A program made the translations under genes and the position numbers. This document shows positions 28,317-36,852 of a stretch of DNA of 64,000 bases, in pieces. The notes beneath the pieces are model-generated. The model was not told the DNA's origin. It made no database searches and was given only the letters and a program-made list of their open reading frames with translations. Source of the DNA: Sinorhizobium sp. B11 (lineage in GTDB: Bacteria; Pseudomonadota; Alphaproteobacteria; Rhizobiales; Rhizobiaceae). Numbering within the stretch: position 1 is the first letter of the stretch; each line of letters begins with the position of its first letter. The stretch is from assembly GCA_039725955.1 (NCBI GenBank), contig CP091034.1, positions 2,480,001 to 2,544,000 of the forward strand, given 5' to 3'.

Positions 28317-28870
28317 GTTACCCTCCCTAACTCACTTTATAGTAGCATAATTGAAGAAACAGGGAAAGAGTTTCTGCCGAACGCGGCAGTCTGGCCCAAG
28401 GAAAGACGCTACGAATTAAGGATTTATCGTTTTGTTAGCCAATATTTTGACTTGAGTGGACTACTATCTATCATTGAGTTAGCGAGTTCGAAACTATAAC
28501 AGGCCTGCATTTCCCGGCTTGGCTGGAGACCGAACTTGGCGTCTCGCACAGCCCGGAAAGCGCCGCCTCTCGGCTCAGACCCTCAGCTATTCGCCACTAA
28601 CTCATTGATCCTGAATAAGAATTTCTGAAAATGCAGCAAAAACGGCCAAAATTCCGGCTAAGTCATTGATCCTGAATAAGTGATCCACTTACTCCCAAAC
28701 TTACGCGTAAAGAAATTCAAATCAGGAGAAAGCCTCCGGCGACGGAAAAAAATATAAAAGTTTTTCCGCTTTCCTGCGTCACTTATTCAGGATCAAGGAC
28801 TTAGCTGTTTTTTAGCCATGCAGGCAGCATGAGACCGCCATCGGACCTCGCTGCGGCGATCCCGCCTGCC
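28317..28870. other. AT-rich intergenic region with repeats
   Basis: 554 bp, clearly richer in A+T than the surroundings. It holds three copies of CATTGATCCTGAATAAG-type sequence, the inverted-repeat element at 28658-28804 and the palindrome TTACGCGTAA at 28701-28710. No gene recognised. Confidence 0.6.
28658..28804. repeat. MITE-like element with ~26-bp terminal inverted repeats
   Basis: The left end (28658-28683) begins CTAAGTCATTGATCCTGAAT and continues AAGTGA; the right end (28779-28804) is its inverted complement with one mismatch. Inside is the hairpin CGGAAAAA/TTTTTCCG (28743-28768). A third copy, in direct orientation, of CTCATTGATCCTGAATAAG lies at 28601-28619. Size about 147 bp and no coding capacity. 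Confidence 0.65.
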
Positions 28871-29287
28871 TCAATGATGATGGTCGCGGGAGCGCAGCCA
28901 ATGGAAGGAAAAGTGCCGGTGGGCGTCCTCGCGGCGGAAGGCGTCGCGGATGTGCTGCGTGTAATACCAGCCCGGCGATGGCGCGGTGACCAGGTTTATG
29001 ACGACGCCCTGAGGCACGTCGAAATATCGGCGGTGGCCTTTCAGCCGGTGCTCGATCTCGAGGATCCGCGTGACGGGATCATAGGTGATCTCGCTGATCA
29101 GATGCGATGCGAGTTTGACCGTCACCGCAACCGGGGGCTCATCGGAGGACTGGGCGGGATCATACGACGGTGTTCCTTGCTCGCCGGTTGCGGCAGCAGG
29201 GTTTGCTGCATGCTCGTCTCGTTCGCCCTGTCCGTTATGGTCCCCTTGCCCGTTATGGCCCCCTTGTCCGTTATGGACTGGGCTCAT
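28871..29287 (-). CDS. KTSC-domain protein
   Basis: 138 aa. An N-terminal segment has three near-perfect H-N-G-Q-G-(G/D/E) repeats. The C-terminal half matches the KTSC domain: I-S-E-I-T-Y-D-P...L-E-I-E-H, Y-F-D-V-P-Q-G-V-V, then A-P-S-P-G-W-Y-Y-T-Q-H-I-R-D-A-F. The family is associated with nucleic-acid or phage-related proteins, without a defined reaction. Its ATG overlaps the stop of the upstream 85-aa gene in ATGA, so the two are probably translated together. Confidence 0.75.
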   Translation of the reverse strand: MSPVHNGQGGHNGQGDHNGQGERDEHAANPAAATGEQGTPSYDPAQSSDEPPVAVTVKLASHLISEITYDPVTRILEIEHRLKGHRRYFDVPQGVVINLVTAPSPGWYYTQHIRDAFRREDAHRHFSFHWLRSRDHHH

Positions 29288-29541
29288 CCCCGCCCCACAC
29301 TTCCGGATTCCAGCGGGCGGTTCGAAGGCTCGATCTGGGATTCGTAGAAATCCAGCTTGTCCTCGGCGATGCGCAGGCCGACGATATGTCCTTCGATGAC
29401 ATCGAGATGGGTATGCATGCTGCCGTCGGAAAATTCGACGACCAGCCTGGAAGGTTCTTCGCTATAGCCAATCCTGCTGATTTCCCTGTCCCGGTGCATC
29501 CTGTCAGATTTACCGATAGCATTCTTAAGTTTTTCAAGCAT
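29284..29541 (-). CDS. Small hypothetical protein coupled to the KTSC gene
   Basis: 85 aa, preceded by GAGGAG. It is polar, with S-R-L-V-V-E-F-S-D-G-S-M-H-T-H-L-D-V-I-E-G-H-I-V-G-L as alternating strands. This is vaguely KTSC-like, but the key S-x-G-x-Y is absent. The overlap with the following gene (ATGA) indicates translational coupling. Function unknown. Confidence 0.65.
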   Translation of the reverse strand: MLEKLKNAIGKSDRMHRDREISRIGYSEEPSRLVVEFSDGSMHTHLDVIEGHIVGLRIAEDKLDFYESQIEPSNRPLESGSVGRG

Positions 29542-29859
29542 AAGCGAACTCCTCTATTCTAATAAATCCTTGATTAATTCATTGCATGCGGCAACGATTA
29601 TCGTTTAATTCAGTTAAATAGGGTGGTTAACGTCCGTATTTACGCGTAAAGGCTGCATTCCTTACTGTTATTCTTGCGCCGCCATCACCCGGGGCGATTT
29701 TCCTCCCGCTAGGTCAGGCACGAAAAGCGGCTGAGGCCCCAAACGCGCAGTTCCCCGAAAAGGTTCCCGCCGGCCGTTCACAATTTTTGCTTTTCCCCTC
29801 CCCATTCATTGCGCCAACCGTTGCTCTGTTATCTCCCCGGCAAACCGGGATGTGATGGC
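29542..29859. other. Intergenic region before the terminase genes
   Basis: 318 bp. The part at 29560-29650 is AT-rich and contains a second copy of the palindrome TTACGCGTAA (29640-29649), probably in the promoter of the 85-aa/KTSC pair. No gene recognised. Confidence 0.5.
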
Positions 29860-30417
29860 ATGAGCGAACTGACGGCGCGGCAGCAGCGCTTTGTGGAGGA
29901 ATATCTCGTCGATACTGTCGGCGCGCAGGCGGCGATAAGGGCGGGCTATTCGCCGCGCGGCGCGAAGGAGACTGCCTGCAGGCTGCTGAAGATACCTCAT
30001 ATTGCCGCAGCCATCGGCGAGGCGAAGGCCGAGCGCTCCGAGCGGACGCGCATCGATGCGGACTGGCTGCTGACGCGGCTTGCCGCCGAGGCCGAAGCCG
30101 ATCTCGGCGATCTCTATGACGAGAAAGGCGATCTCCTGCCGATCCGGGAATGGCCCGAGATCTGGCGGCAGGGGCTGGTGACGGATCTCGAAATCTCCGC
30201 GCTCTACGAGGGCACCGGCAAGGAGCGCCGCGAAATCGGCCATGTGAAGAAGGTGAAATTTGCCGAGCGGCTGCGCCGGCTGGAGCTGATCGGCAAGCAT
30301 ATCCGCATCAACGCCTTCAAGGAGATCATCGAGCACAAGGGCCTCTCCGCGCTTGCCGAGCGGCTGGAGCGGGCGCAAAGGCGCAGTGAGACGCAAAACG
30401 ATGGCGAAGCGCAGTAG
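29860..30417 (+). CDS. Phage terminase small subunit
   Basis: 185 aa. The N-terminal helix-turn-helix region L-T-A-R-Q-Q-R-F-V-E-E-Y-L...Q-A-A-I-R-A-G-Y-S is typical of Terminase_2 (XtmA) small subunits, which recognise packaging sites and load the large subunit. The protein continues with D-L-G-D-L-Y-D-E-K-G-D-L-L-P. No clear Shine-Dalgarno. It overlaps or abuts the large-subunit gene. No capsid, portal or integrase genes follow, so this is a prophage remnant. Confidence 0.9.
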   Translation: MSELTARQQRFVEEYLVDTVGAQAAIRAGYSPRGAKETACRLLKIPHIAAAIGEAKAERSERTRIDADWLLTRLAAEAEADLGDLYDEKGDLLPIREWPEIWRQGLVTDLEISALYEGTGKERREIGHVKKVKFAERLRRLELIGKHIRINAFKEIIEHKGLSALAERLERAQRRSETQNDGEAQ

Positions 30418-31918
30418 CATGACGCGCCGAAAGCCCCTGCCCGCCGCATCCGGCGAAATCAGCGATCCCAATGACGCGATCATCGAGCTTGCCGCCGCCT
30501 GCCGCTTAAGCCCGAAGCGCTGGAGCAGGCTCGCCTGGGACTGGGGCATGGGCGAGCTCAAGGGCTATGACGGCCCGCGCCCCTGGCAGGACGAGATCAA
30601 CGAGCTGATCGGCGCCCATCTTTCTGACCCTGCCACCCGCTACCAGCCGCTGCAGATCGCGGTCGCCTCCGGCCACGGCATCGGCAAATCGGCGGAAATG
30701 GGCATGCTCTCCAACTGGGCCATGTCCTGTTTTGCCGATTGCAAGATCGTCACGACGGCCAATACCGAGGGCCAGCTGCGCACCAAGACGGCGCCCGAAA
30801 TCGGCAAATGGTTCCGGCTTTCGATCACCGCCCACTGGTTCGATGTGCAGGCCATGTCCATCAAGTCGCGCGATCCCGAGCGCAGCGAAAGCTGGCGGCA
30901 GGATTTCGTCTCCTGGAGCGAGCACAATACGGAAGCCTTCGCCGGCCTGCACAACAAGGGCCGCATCATCCTCCTGCTCTTCGACGAGGCCTCGAAGATC
31001 CACGACAAGGTCTGGGAAGTGGCCGAAGGCGCGCTGACGGACGAGGATACGGTCATCATCTGGATCGTCTTCGGCAACCCGACCAGAAACAGTGGCCGCT
31101 TCCGCGAATGCTTCCGCCGCTTCCGCCACCGCTGGACCGGCCGGCAGATCGACAGCCGCACGGTGCCCGGCACCAACAAAGAGTTCCTGCAACATCTCGT
31201 GGACGATCACGGCGAGGATAGCGATATCGTCAAGGTGCGCGTGCGCGGCCAGTTCCCGAGCCAGTCCGCCATGCAGTTCATCTCCGCCGACGATGCCGAC
31301 CGGGCCAGATCAACGCACCTGCGCCCCGAGCAATATGCCTTCGCGCCCGTCATTTTGGGCGTCGACCCCGCCTGGACGGGCGACGACCCGACGGTGATCA
31401 TGCTGCGCCAGGGCCTCTATTCGAAGCGGCTGGCGACCATTGCCCGCAACGACAACGATATCGAGGTCGCCAATCTCATCGCCCGGCTGGAGGATGAATA
31501 CGAGGCCGACGCCGTCTTCGTGGATGCCGGCTACGGCACCGGCATCGCCAGCGCCGGTACCGTCATGGGCCGCTCGTGGCAGCTCGTCTGGTTCGGCTCG
31601 ACGAAGGTGCTCGACCCCGGCTATTACAATATGCGCGCCTATATCTGGGGCCAGATGAAACGCTGGCTGAAGGCCGGCGGCGCCATCGATCCCGGCAATG
31701 AGGTTCTCTACCAGGACCTGGTGGGACCGGAGACCGTGGCGCGGCTGGACGGCAAGATCCAGCTCGAAAGCAAGGAAGACATGAAGGATCGCGGACTGCC
31801 ATCGCCGAATGAAGGCGATGCGCTGGCGCTGACATTCACGCAGCCGGTGGTGAAGAAGATGCGTCACCGGTCGGAGACCGGGGTGAAGGCTGTGGTGGAT
31901 TATGATGTCTATGGGTAG
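30401..31918 (+). CDS. Phage terminase large subunit (ATPase/nuclease)
   Basis: 505 aa from the ATG at 30401, overlapping the small subunit by 17 nt; an ATG at 30419 is equally possible. Walker A is G-H-G-I-G-K-S (residues 91-97) and Walker B is I-I-L-L-L-F-D-E-A-S. The nuclease domain begins with I-L-G-V-D-P-A-W-T-G-D-D, followed by V-F-V-D-A-G-Y-G-T-G and ending with N-E-G-D-A-L-A-L-T. All catalytic acids appear intact, so the gene is not obviously broken. With no other phage structural genes in the window it is an orphan remnant or has been domesticated. Confidence 0.93.
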   Translation: MAKRSSMTRRKPLPAASGEISDPNDAIIELAAACRLSPKRWSRLAWDWGMGELKGYDGPRPWQDEINELIGAHLSDPATRYQPLQIAVASGHGIGKSAEMGMLSNWAMSCFADCKIVTTANTEGQLRTKTAPEIGKWFRLSITAHWFDVQAMSIKSRDPERSESWRQDFVSWSEHNTEAFAGLHNKGRIILLLFDEASKIHDKVWEVAEGALTDEDTVIIWIVFGNPTRNSGRFRECFRRFRHRWTGRQIDSRTVPGTNKEFLQHLVDDHGEDSDIVKVRVRGQFPSQSAMQFISADDADRARSTHLRPEQYAFAPVILGVDPAWTGDDPTVIMLRQGLYSKRLATIARNDNDIEVANLIARLEDEYEADAVFVDAGYGTGIASAGTVMGRSWQLVWFGSTKVLDPGYYNMRAYIWGQMKRWLKAGGAIDPGNEVLYQDLVGPETVARLDGKIQLESKEDMKDRGLPSPNEGDALALTFTQPVVKKMRHRSETGVKAVVDYDVYG

Positions 31919-31965
31919 CGCGGCGTGGCGCAGTGGTTGCGCATTTGCGCGACATGCTCAAGAAA

Positions 31966-32379
31966 TTACTTCAGGGCTTCGTCATAGGAGCGACGATGCT
32001 CTTCGACGACGGGCAGATTGTCCCGGACCCACAGGTTGAAGCTCTCAAGAGCGTGCAGCACGCCGGCGCCCATATCGGTTAGTTCATATTCGACGCGTGG
32101 CGGTACTTCGGGAAAGTAATGACGCATGACCATGCCGTCGCGCTCCAGGTTGCGCAGCGTCAGCGTCAGCATTCTCTGGGTGATCCCGTCGATCTCTTTC
32201 CTGAGCGCTGAAAAGCGCAGCCGTTGCTCATCGGCGACAGACAGCCGCCATAGAACATGCACAGTCCACTTGTCGCCCAGCCGTGTGCAAATCCCGTTTG
32301 ACGGGATCGGCCTGAATTGTGGCTTGTCCTCTGGTCCCTGAAGGGAACCGGGGCCGATACCATTGTCCAAGCGTATCAT
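31966..32379 (-). CDS. HxlR-family transcriptional regulator
   Basis: 137 aa from the ATG at 32379. The winged-helix core I-C-T-R-L-G-D-K-W-T-V-H-V-L-W-R-L and R-F-S-A-L-R-K-E-I-D-G-I-T-Q-R-M-L-T-L-T-L-R-N-L-E-R-D-G is diagnostic of HxlR. It diverges from the NmrA-type gene with 89 bp between starts, the common arrangement in which HxlR proteins sense reactive species or quinones and control a nearby redox gene. The cassette lies between a terminase gene and a decayed second terminase end. Confidence 0.92.
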   Translation of the reverse strand: MIRLDNGIGPGSLQGPEDKPQFRPIPSNGICTRLGDKWTVHVLWRLSVADEQRLRFSALRKEIDGITQRMLTLTLRNLERDGMVMRHYFPEVPPRVEYELTDMGAGVLHALESFNLWVRDNLPVVEEHRRSYDEALK

Positions 32380-32468
32380 CCTTGTGCCTGACGCTGAAAA
32401 ATGTGCCGTCTTCCAGCGATTTTCTACTCGTATATATGGACGGTCGTTGTTCAACGCGAGGGTTCCCA
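32380..32468. promoter_or_regulatory. Divergent HxlR/NmrA promoter region
   Basis: 89 bp shared by both genes. It includes the short AT-rich segment TCGTATATATGGACGG (32429-32444), a likely core-promoter or operator zone. No precise operator can be assigned. Confidence 0.4.
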
Positions 32469-33344
32469 ATGACCAATGACAAACATCCAATTCTCGTTTT
32501 CGGCGCCACCGGTCGCCAGGGCGGATCGGTCGCCAGAGCCTTACTGAAAGCGAAGCGACCTGTCCGCGCACTTGTATTGAATACCGGGTCCCCGGCCGCG
32601 ATCGCCCTGCAGGACGCCGGTGTCGAAATCGTGCCCGGATCATTCGAGGACGAGGATACTGTCCGGGCAGCGATGAAAGACGCATATGGCGTTTTCAGCG
32701 TGCTGCCGGCCAAGCTGTCGGCGGAAGAGGAAGAACGCCGGGGGATTTCGATCGCCGACCTGGCCGTCGAAAGCGGCGTCGCGCATCTCGTTTATTCCTC
32801 GGGCGCCAGCGTCGGCGACAAGCCGACGGGTGTGGCACGTTTTGACGCCAAGCCTCGCATAGAGGCGCATATCCGCAAACTGCCTGTCACGGCCACCATC
32901 GTCAGGCCGATGATCTTCATGGAAATGCTGGTGCGGCCCGGATTCGGCCTGGACAAGGGGCAGTTGCTCTCTCTCATCAGGCCGGAGCATTCGATCCAGC
33001 TGACCGCCGTGGACGATATCGGCAAATTCGTTGCGGCCATGTTCGCCGACAAGACCCGGTTCGGCGGCGTCACCTTGAAAATCGCAAGCGACAGGCTGAC
33101 CGGCTACGAACTCGAGGCCACCCTGAGCGAAATCGCCGGCCGCACGATCGCCTATGCGCGCTTTCCCGACGATGTTCTTGCAGCCAATGCCGACCTCGCG
33201 CACATGGCCAGGAGCCTGGAAGATGGTCCACTGGCAGAACGTGTGGATCTGGATCTCATGCGCGAGATCAATCCGGAAATCCTCACTTTCCGCACCTGGC
33301 TCGCCGGGATCGGCCGAAAGGCGTTCGACGAAGCCCTGGGGTAG
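32469..33344 (+). CDS. NmrA-family NAD(P)-binding protein
   Basis: 291 aa, GAGGG before the ATG. The Rossmann motif is V-F-G-A-T-G-R-Q-G-G-S-V-A-R-A-L, followed by L-V-L-N-T-G-S and V-P-G-S-F-E-D-E-D-T. Members are atypical SDRs acting as redox sensors or reductases. The H-L-V-Y-S-S-G-A-S segment corresponds to the usual active-site strand. Probably controlled by the divergent HxlR gene. Confidence 0.92.
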   Translation: MTNDKHPILVFGATGRQGGSVARALLKAKRPVRALVLNTGSPAAIALQDAGVEIVPGSFEDEDTVRAAMKDAYGVFSVLPAKLSAEEEERRGISIADLAVESGVAHLVYSSGASVGDKPTGVARFDAKPRIEAHIRKLPVTATIVRPMIFMEMLVRPGFGLDKGQLLSLIRPEHSIQLTAVDDIGKFVAAMFADKTRFGGVTLKIASDRLTGYELEATLSEIAGRTIAYARFPDDVLAANADLAHMARSLEDGPLAERVDLDLMREINPEILTFRTWLAGIGRKAFDEALG

Positions 33345-33345
33345 A

Positions 33346-33774
33346 ATGCGGCAGGCAACCCCTTTTGATGTCCGCAACGGGCCGACGGCGGCATTGGTGG
33401 CATTTGCTGGCTCACCGCATCAATTCGCGCTTCGCATCCTGCGCCGATGGTAAAACACGCAAGTCACCGAACGGAGACCGGCAGTTAAGGCGGTGGCGGA
33501 TTATGAGGTGCATGGGTGATGCATGGCCAGGCTTGCGGAATTCAGCAAGTGCCGCTCATGCCTTCGCGTCGCATACTCCTATTAAGGCCTGTTGGCACAA
33601 TGCGGCTTGGCCGGCTTTCTTCAACACCAGCAGCCAATTGCGGCCATTCGATTTAGCGCGTATTCGTGCAAGCCAGACCCGCCGTTGCGGCGCGGCCGAG
33701 AAGGCCCATGCGACGCCGGTTCCCAAACATATGTCCATATCGGCTGACACTAGCCGGCGACGGAAAACAACGAG
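33346..33774. other. Intergenic remnant region
   Basis: 429 bp without an intact gene. It includes the decayed terminase end at 33454-33519. The rest shows no recognised feature. Confidence 0.5.
33454..33519 (+). pseudogene. Decayed 3' end of a terminase large-subunit gene
   Basis: Reads V-K-A-V-A-D-Y-E-V-H-G then stop, matching V-K-A-V-V-D-Y-D-V-Y-G stop at the end of the intact gene at 31918. Most differences are silent or conservative. The preceding GGAGACCGG block is shared as well. Upstream the similarity is lost and frames are broken. Confidence 0.65.
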
Positions 33775-34347
33775 ATGAATGCGCGAGTTCGGCCCGCAGA
33801 TAGCTGGAACGTCAGACGGATCGCCATCGCCGTTTTGCTTGGCGCGACTTGCGCCGCATACATTCGCGCCTTTGATTTCTGGCAGCTTGATCCAGCCAAT
33901 GGGCTGCGCGTCATTCTCGATCTGTTGGGAGGTCCGCTTCTTTTCCTGTCGGTCGCGGTGACGCTATTCATCTGGTCTATCGGCCTATTTATCGCATTGT
34001 GGCGCCATACTTTCCGGAAGGCGGCCAGCAGCCTTATTGCCATTCTCGTTATTCCCGTCTGGAGTATGACGCTCCTCAGCGCGCCCTTGTTCGATCCCTG
34101 GTTTTGGTATGTCGTCTTCAACAAATCGAGTTTCGAAGCCGAGGCAGCCACCAAGGGCTCTTCACAGGACAGCACAAATTTCACCGTGATCGAAGGACGC
34201 GACGTCTCGACGGGCATCGCCGGCGCTGATCTCAATCATTTCATCGCTCTGATTTATAGCGAAAGCGATCCGGCCAAACTGGCAGTGCCCGGTTCGTCGC
34301 TGACGCATATCTACGGCAAGTTTTACAGGCGAGACGAATACTTCTGA
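33775..34347 (+). CDS. Hypothetical membrane protein
   Basis: 190 aa. Three hydrophobic segments occur at about residues 15-32, 45-75 and 82-105, followed by a soluble C-terminal part containing T-V-I-E-G-R-D-V-S-T-G-I-A-G-A-D-L-N-H-F. A weak GGAAAA lies upstream of the ATG. No family recognised; alone on its strand. Confidence 0.65.
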   Translation: MNARVRPADSWNVRRIAIAVLLGATCAAYIRAFDFWQLDPANGLRVILDLLGGPLLFLSVAVTLFIWSIGLFIALWRHTFRKAASSLIAILVIPVWSMTLLSAPLFDPWFWYVVFNKSSFEAEAATKGSSQDSTNFTVIEGRDVSTGIAGADLNHFIALIYSESDPAKLAVPGSSLTHIYGKFYRRDEYF

Positions 34348-34394
34348 TATCAGCAAGGCCGACGGCGGCATTTGCGCTAACCGAAGCCGTGTCT

Positions 34395-34676
34395 TCACCA
34401 CTCATCCGGAGTTTTGGGAAGCCGCGTGCGGACTATGTAGAGACGAAGGGGGATCAGAAGCATACATGCCCCGAAGAAGCCGAGCAGCAAGTATGTCAGC
34501 CAGCCGCCCCAGTGATAGCCGGCCTTTTCGGCTATCGCATTCAGGATAAAGGCGCCTGACATCCCGACAGCTGCCCATCCGAACGGCAGGTGAGTATGCA
34601 TGAATTTATCCGCCATCCACCCTGCAACCAGGCCTACGATGATGGCAGTGACCCAGCCGATCTCCCCTTCTGTCAT
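34395..34676 (-). CDS. GlsB/YeaQ/YmgE-like small membrane protein
   Basis: 93 aa from the ATG at 34676, preceded by GAGGAG; an upstream start adds 27 residues of unlikely sequence. Three membrane helices and the opening I-G-W-V-T-A-I-I-V-G-L-V-A-G-W-M-A-D-K are reminiscent of the transglycosylase-associated stress family, although the Gly-rich helix pattern is not complete. Stress-related membrane role suspected. Confidence 0.65.
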   Translation of the reverse strand: MTEGEIGWVTAIIVGLVAGWMADKFMHTHLPFGWAAVGMSGAFILNAIAEKAGYHWGGWLTYLLLGFFGACMLLIPLRLYIVRTRLPKTPDEW

Positions 34677-34794
34677 CCTTGCAATCTCCTCGCTTGAATG
34701 GGGACAGGAAGCCGATATTCGCTGGAAAGAATAACTGAAAGAACGCGCGCCATCCACTGCGCTGGCGCAGGTCGAAGGCGCTTCAACGCGCTGT

Positions 34795-35694
34795 TCACGC
34801 CGTGCCGGCGGCTCCCATCGGCGCCGGAGCCTCTTCGAAACATTCGATCAGCATATCCGTCAGCACCCGCACCTTCCGCGTCGCATGCTGCCCCGACGGG
34901 CGGATGACGTAGATGCCGGCGGGCGGTGGCGGGTAGCGTGTCATGACCGCAACCAGCGCGCCGGAAGCCAGATGGTCGTGGGTTACGCCATCGGGTATCC
35001 ACGCTATGCCGACGCCGGCCAGGGCGGCGGCGGCGAGAGCGAGCGCGTTATCGGCCTTGAAGCGTCCGCGCGGATGAACCGTGATGATCTCCTCTCCGTC
35101 CATGAACTGCCAGACCTCCGTTGCCTGCATCAGGGCCTCATGGCCGGCGAGTTCCTCCGGCGTCTCGGGCGAACCGTGCCTTCTGATATAATCCGGGCTC
35201 GCGACCAGCTTTCCGTAGAGCGGACCGATGCGTCTTGCGACCAGGTTCGAGTCCGGCAGGTAGCCGACCCGGATCGCGCAATCGAAACCTTCGGCGATGA
35301 GGTCGACGAAGCGGTCGCTGTAATACGCATGGATGTGGAGCTCGGGGTGGCGTTGCGCCATCTGCGCCAGCACGTGGGCGAAGTGGCTGGGGCCGAAGGA
35401 AACCGGCACGGCAATGCGTAGCCGGCCGCGTAGCTCGCCGGAAGGCAGGATCGTTTCCATGGCAGCGTCGATCTCGGAACCGACCCTGGCGGCATGATCC
35501 CGAAAGGTGATCCCCGCTTCGGTGAGCGCCGCACCGCGGGTCGTTCGCGCCAGAAGCTGGACGCCGAGTTCGGCTTCGAGCCGGATGAGCCGGCGGCTGA
35601 CCATGGACTTGGAAATGCCGAGCCGCCGCGCGGCGGGCGAAACGCCGCCGGCATCGGCAACTTCCACGAATGTCCTGAGATCTTCGATATCCAC
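34795..35694 (-). CDS. LysR-family transcriptional regulator
   Basis: 299 aa. The winged helix-turn-helix occupies residues 1-60 (L-R-T-F-V-E-V-A-D-A-G-G-V-S-P-A-A-R-R-L-G-I-S-K-S-M-V-S-R-R), with a CrgA-type effector domain behind it. It is divergent from the isochorismatase-type hydrolase at 35867, with 172 bp between starts, so that gene is its likely target. Confidence 0.93.
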   Translation of the reverse strand: MDIEDLRTFVEVADAGGVSPAARRLGISKSMVSRRLIRLEAELGVQLLARTTRGAALTEAGITFRDHAARVGSEIDAAMETILPSGELRGRLRIAVPVSFGPSHFAHVLAQMAQRHPELHIHAYYSDRFVDLIAEGFDCAIRVGYLPDSNLVARRIGPLYGKLVASPDYIRRHGSPETPEELAGHEALMQATEVWQFMDGEEIITVHPRGRFKADNALALAAAALAGVGIAWIPDGVTHDHLASGALVAVMTRYPPPPAGIYVIRPSGQHATRKVRVLTDMLIECFEEAPAPMGAAGTA

Positions 35695-35866
35695 GGTTAG
35701 CGTTCCCCATCTTGCGACACAGCTTGGCAGGATGGGAGGCTACCGTATCGAAATCCGGAATGACAGTGTCCCTCTCGCAGGCGGCGCCGCTGTCAGCGCA
35801 TGTCTGTCTCAATGTCGAGAAACATCCAGACCGAACTCATACAAGACGGCAGCAGAGGATCCCTTC

Positions 35867-36520
35867 ATGACCTTTCGTAATGGCCTTGCTTCGCTTCTCC
35901 GCCCGGAAGATTCCGTACTCGTCCTGATCGACCACCAGCCCTATCAGCTCGCGAACCTGAACAGCCATGATCCGCAGATGGTGGTCAACAATTCGACGGC
36001 GCTGGCAAAGGCCGCCAGGGCTTTCGGCGTGCCGACCATCCTGACCAGCGTGGTCGCCGGGCGCGGCGGCCTCATCTTCCCGCAGATCACCGATGTGTTC
36101 CCGGGCCAGGAGGTGATCGACCGGACCTTCATCAACACCTGGGAGGACAGCAAGGTGGTGGATGCGGTCAAGGCAACGGGCCGCAAGCAGCTGATCATCG
36201 CGGGTCTCTGGACCGAGATCTGCGTCGCCATGCCCGTCATCCAGGCGCTTGGCGAAGGCTGGGATGTCACAGTCATCACCGACGCCTCGGGCGGCACGTC
36301 GCTCGAGGCTCACGAGGTGGCCATCCAGCGCATGATCGCCGCCGGCGCGAACATGATGACCTGGGTGGCGCTGGCCGCAGAATGGCAGCGCGACTGGGCG
36401 CGCACCGAACACGCCGACGAGCTGACCGACATCTTCAAGCAGCATGCCGCCGGCAGCGGCATTGCCTATCTCTGGGAGCAGCAGCTGCTCAACACGCCGC
36501 TGCCCGGCAAGGCAGGCTGA
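35867..36520 (+). CDS. Isochorismatase-family hydrolase (YcaC-like)
   Basis: 217 aa from the ATG at 35867 with AGAGGA upstream. Triad candidates are Asp22 (L-I-D-H-Q-P-Y), Lys107 (G-R-K-Q-L-I-I-A-G) and Cys119 (W-T-E-I-C-V). The C-terminal W-Q-R-D-W-A-R and the overall length match the YcaC subgroup of cysteine hydrolases, whose substrates are mostly unknown amides. Probably regulated by the divergent LysR gene. Confidence 0.92.
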   Translation: MTFRNGLASLLRPEDSVLVLIDHQPYQLANLNSHDPQMVVNNSTALAKAARAFGVPTILTSVVAGRGGLIFPQITDVFPGQEVIDRTFINTWEDSKVVDAVKATGRKQLIIAGLWTEICVAMPVIQALGEGWDVTVITDASGGTSLEAHEVAIQRMIAAGANMMTWVALAAEWQRDWARTEHADELTDIFKQHAAGSGIAYLWEQQLLNTPLPGKAG

Positions 36521-36852
36521 TCTGAGCCGGGGATGACGGGAACCCTGACCGAAGCGGTGAACAAGCCTTCGCCGCTTGCCGGGCTCGTCATCCCACCCGC
36601 TGCATGGCCCGTTCGGGCAGAGCTGTCTTTGAACCGCCCAAGGCCTCGGTTGTCAGAGTTCCCGACAACAGGAAGCCGAATTTGCAATGCCATCGACCGG
36701 CAGGCATGCGGCGTGGGCAGCTTTGCGTCGATACCGTTGAAACTCGTTGCAACGCTGCATTGGGACGCGCCCTCACCGTGTTCATGTCTTTGGTTAGCTG
36801 TGCTACGGAATGAGGAGGAGCGATTTGATCGGACGCCTCTCGGAGATGCAGC
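36521..36852. other. Intergenic region, no gene recognised
   Basis: 332 bp. It contains the inverted pair GGGATGACG (36532-36540) and CGTCATCCC about 50 bp later. No supported coding frame. Confidence 0.5.

Noticed and set aside
33556..33750. Minus-strand frame of 64 codons
   Set aside because: No ribosome-binding site and no recognisable sequence; lies in the decayed region.
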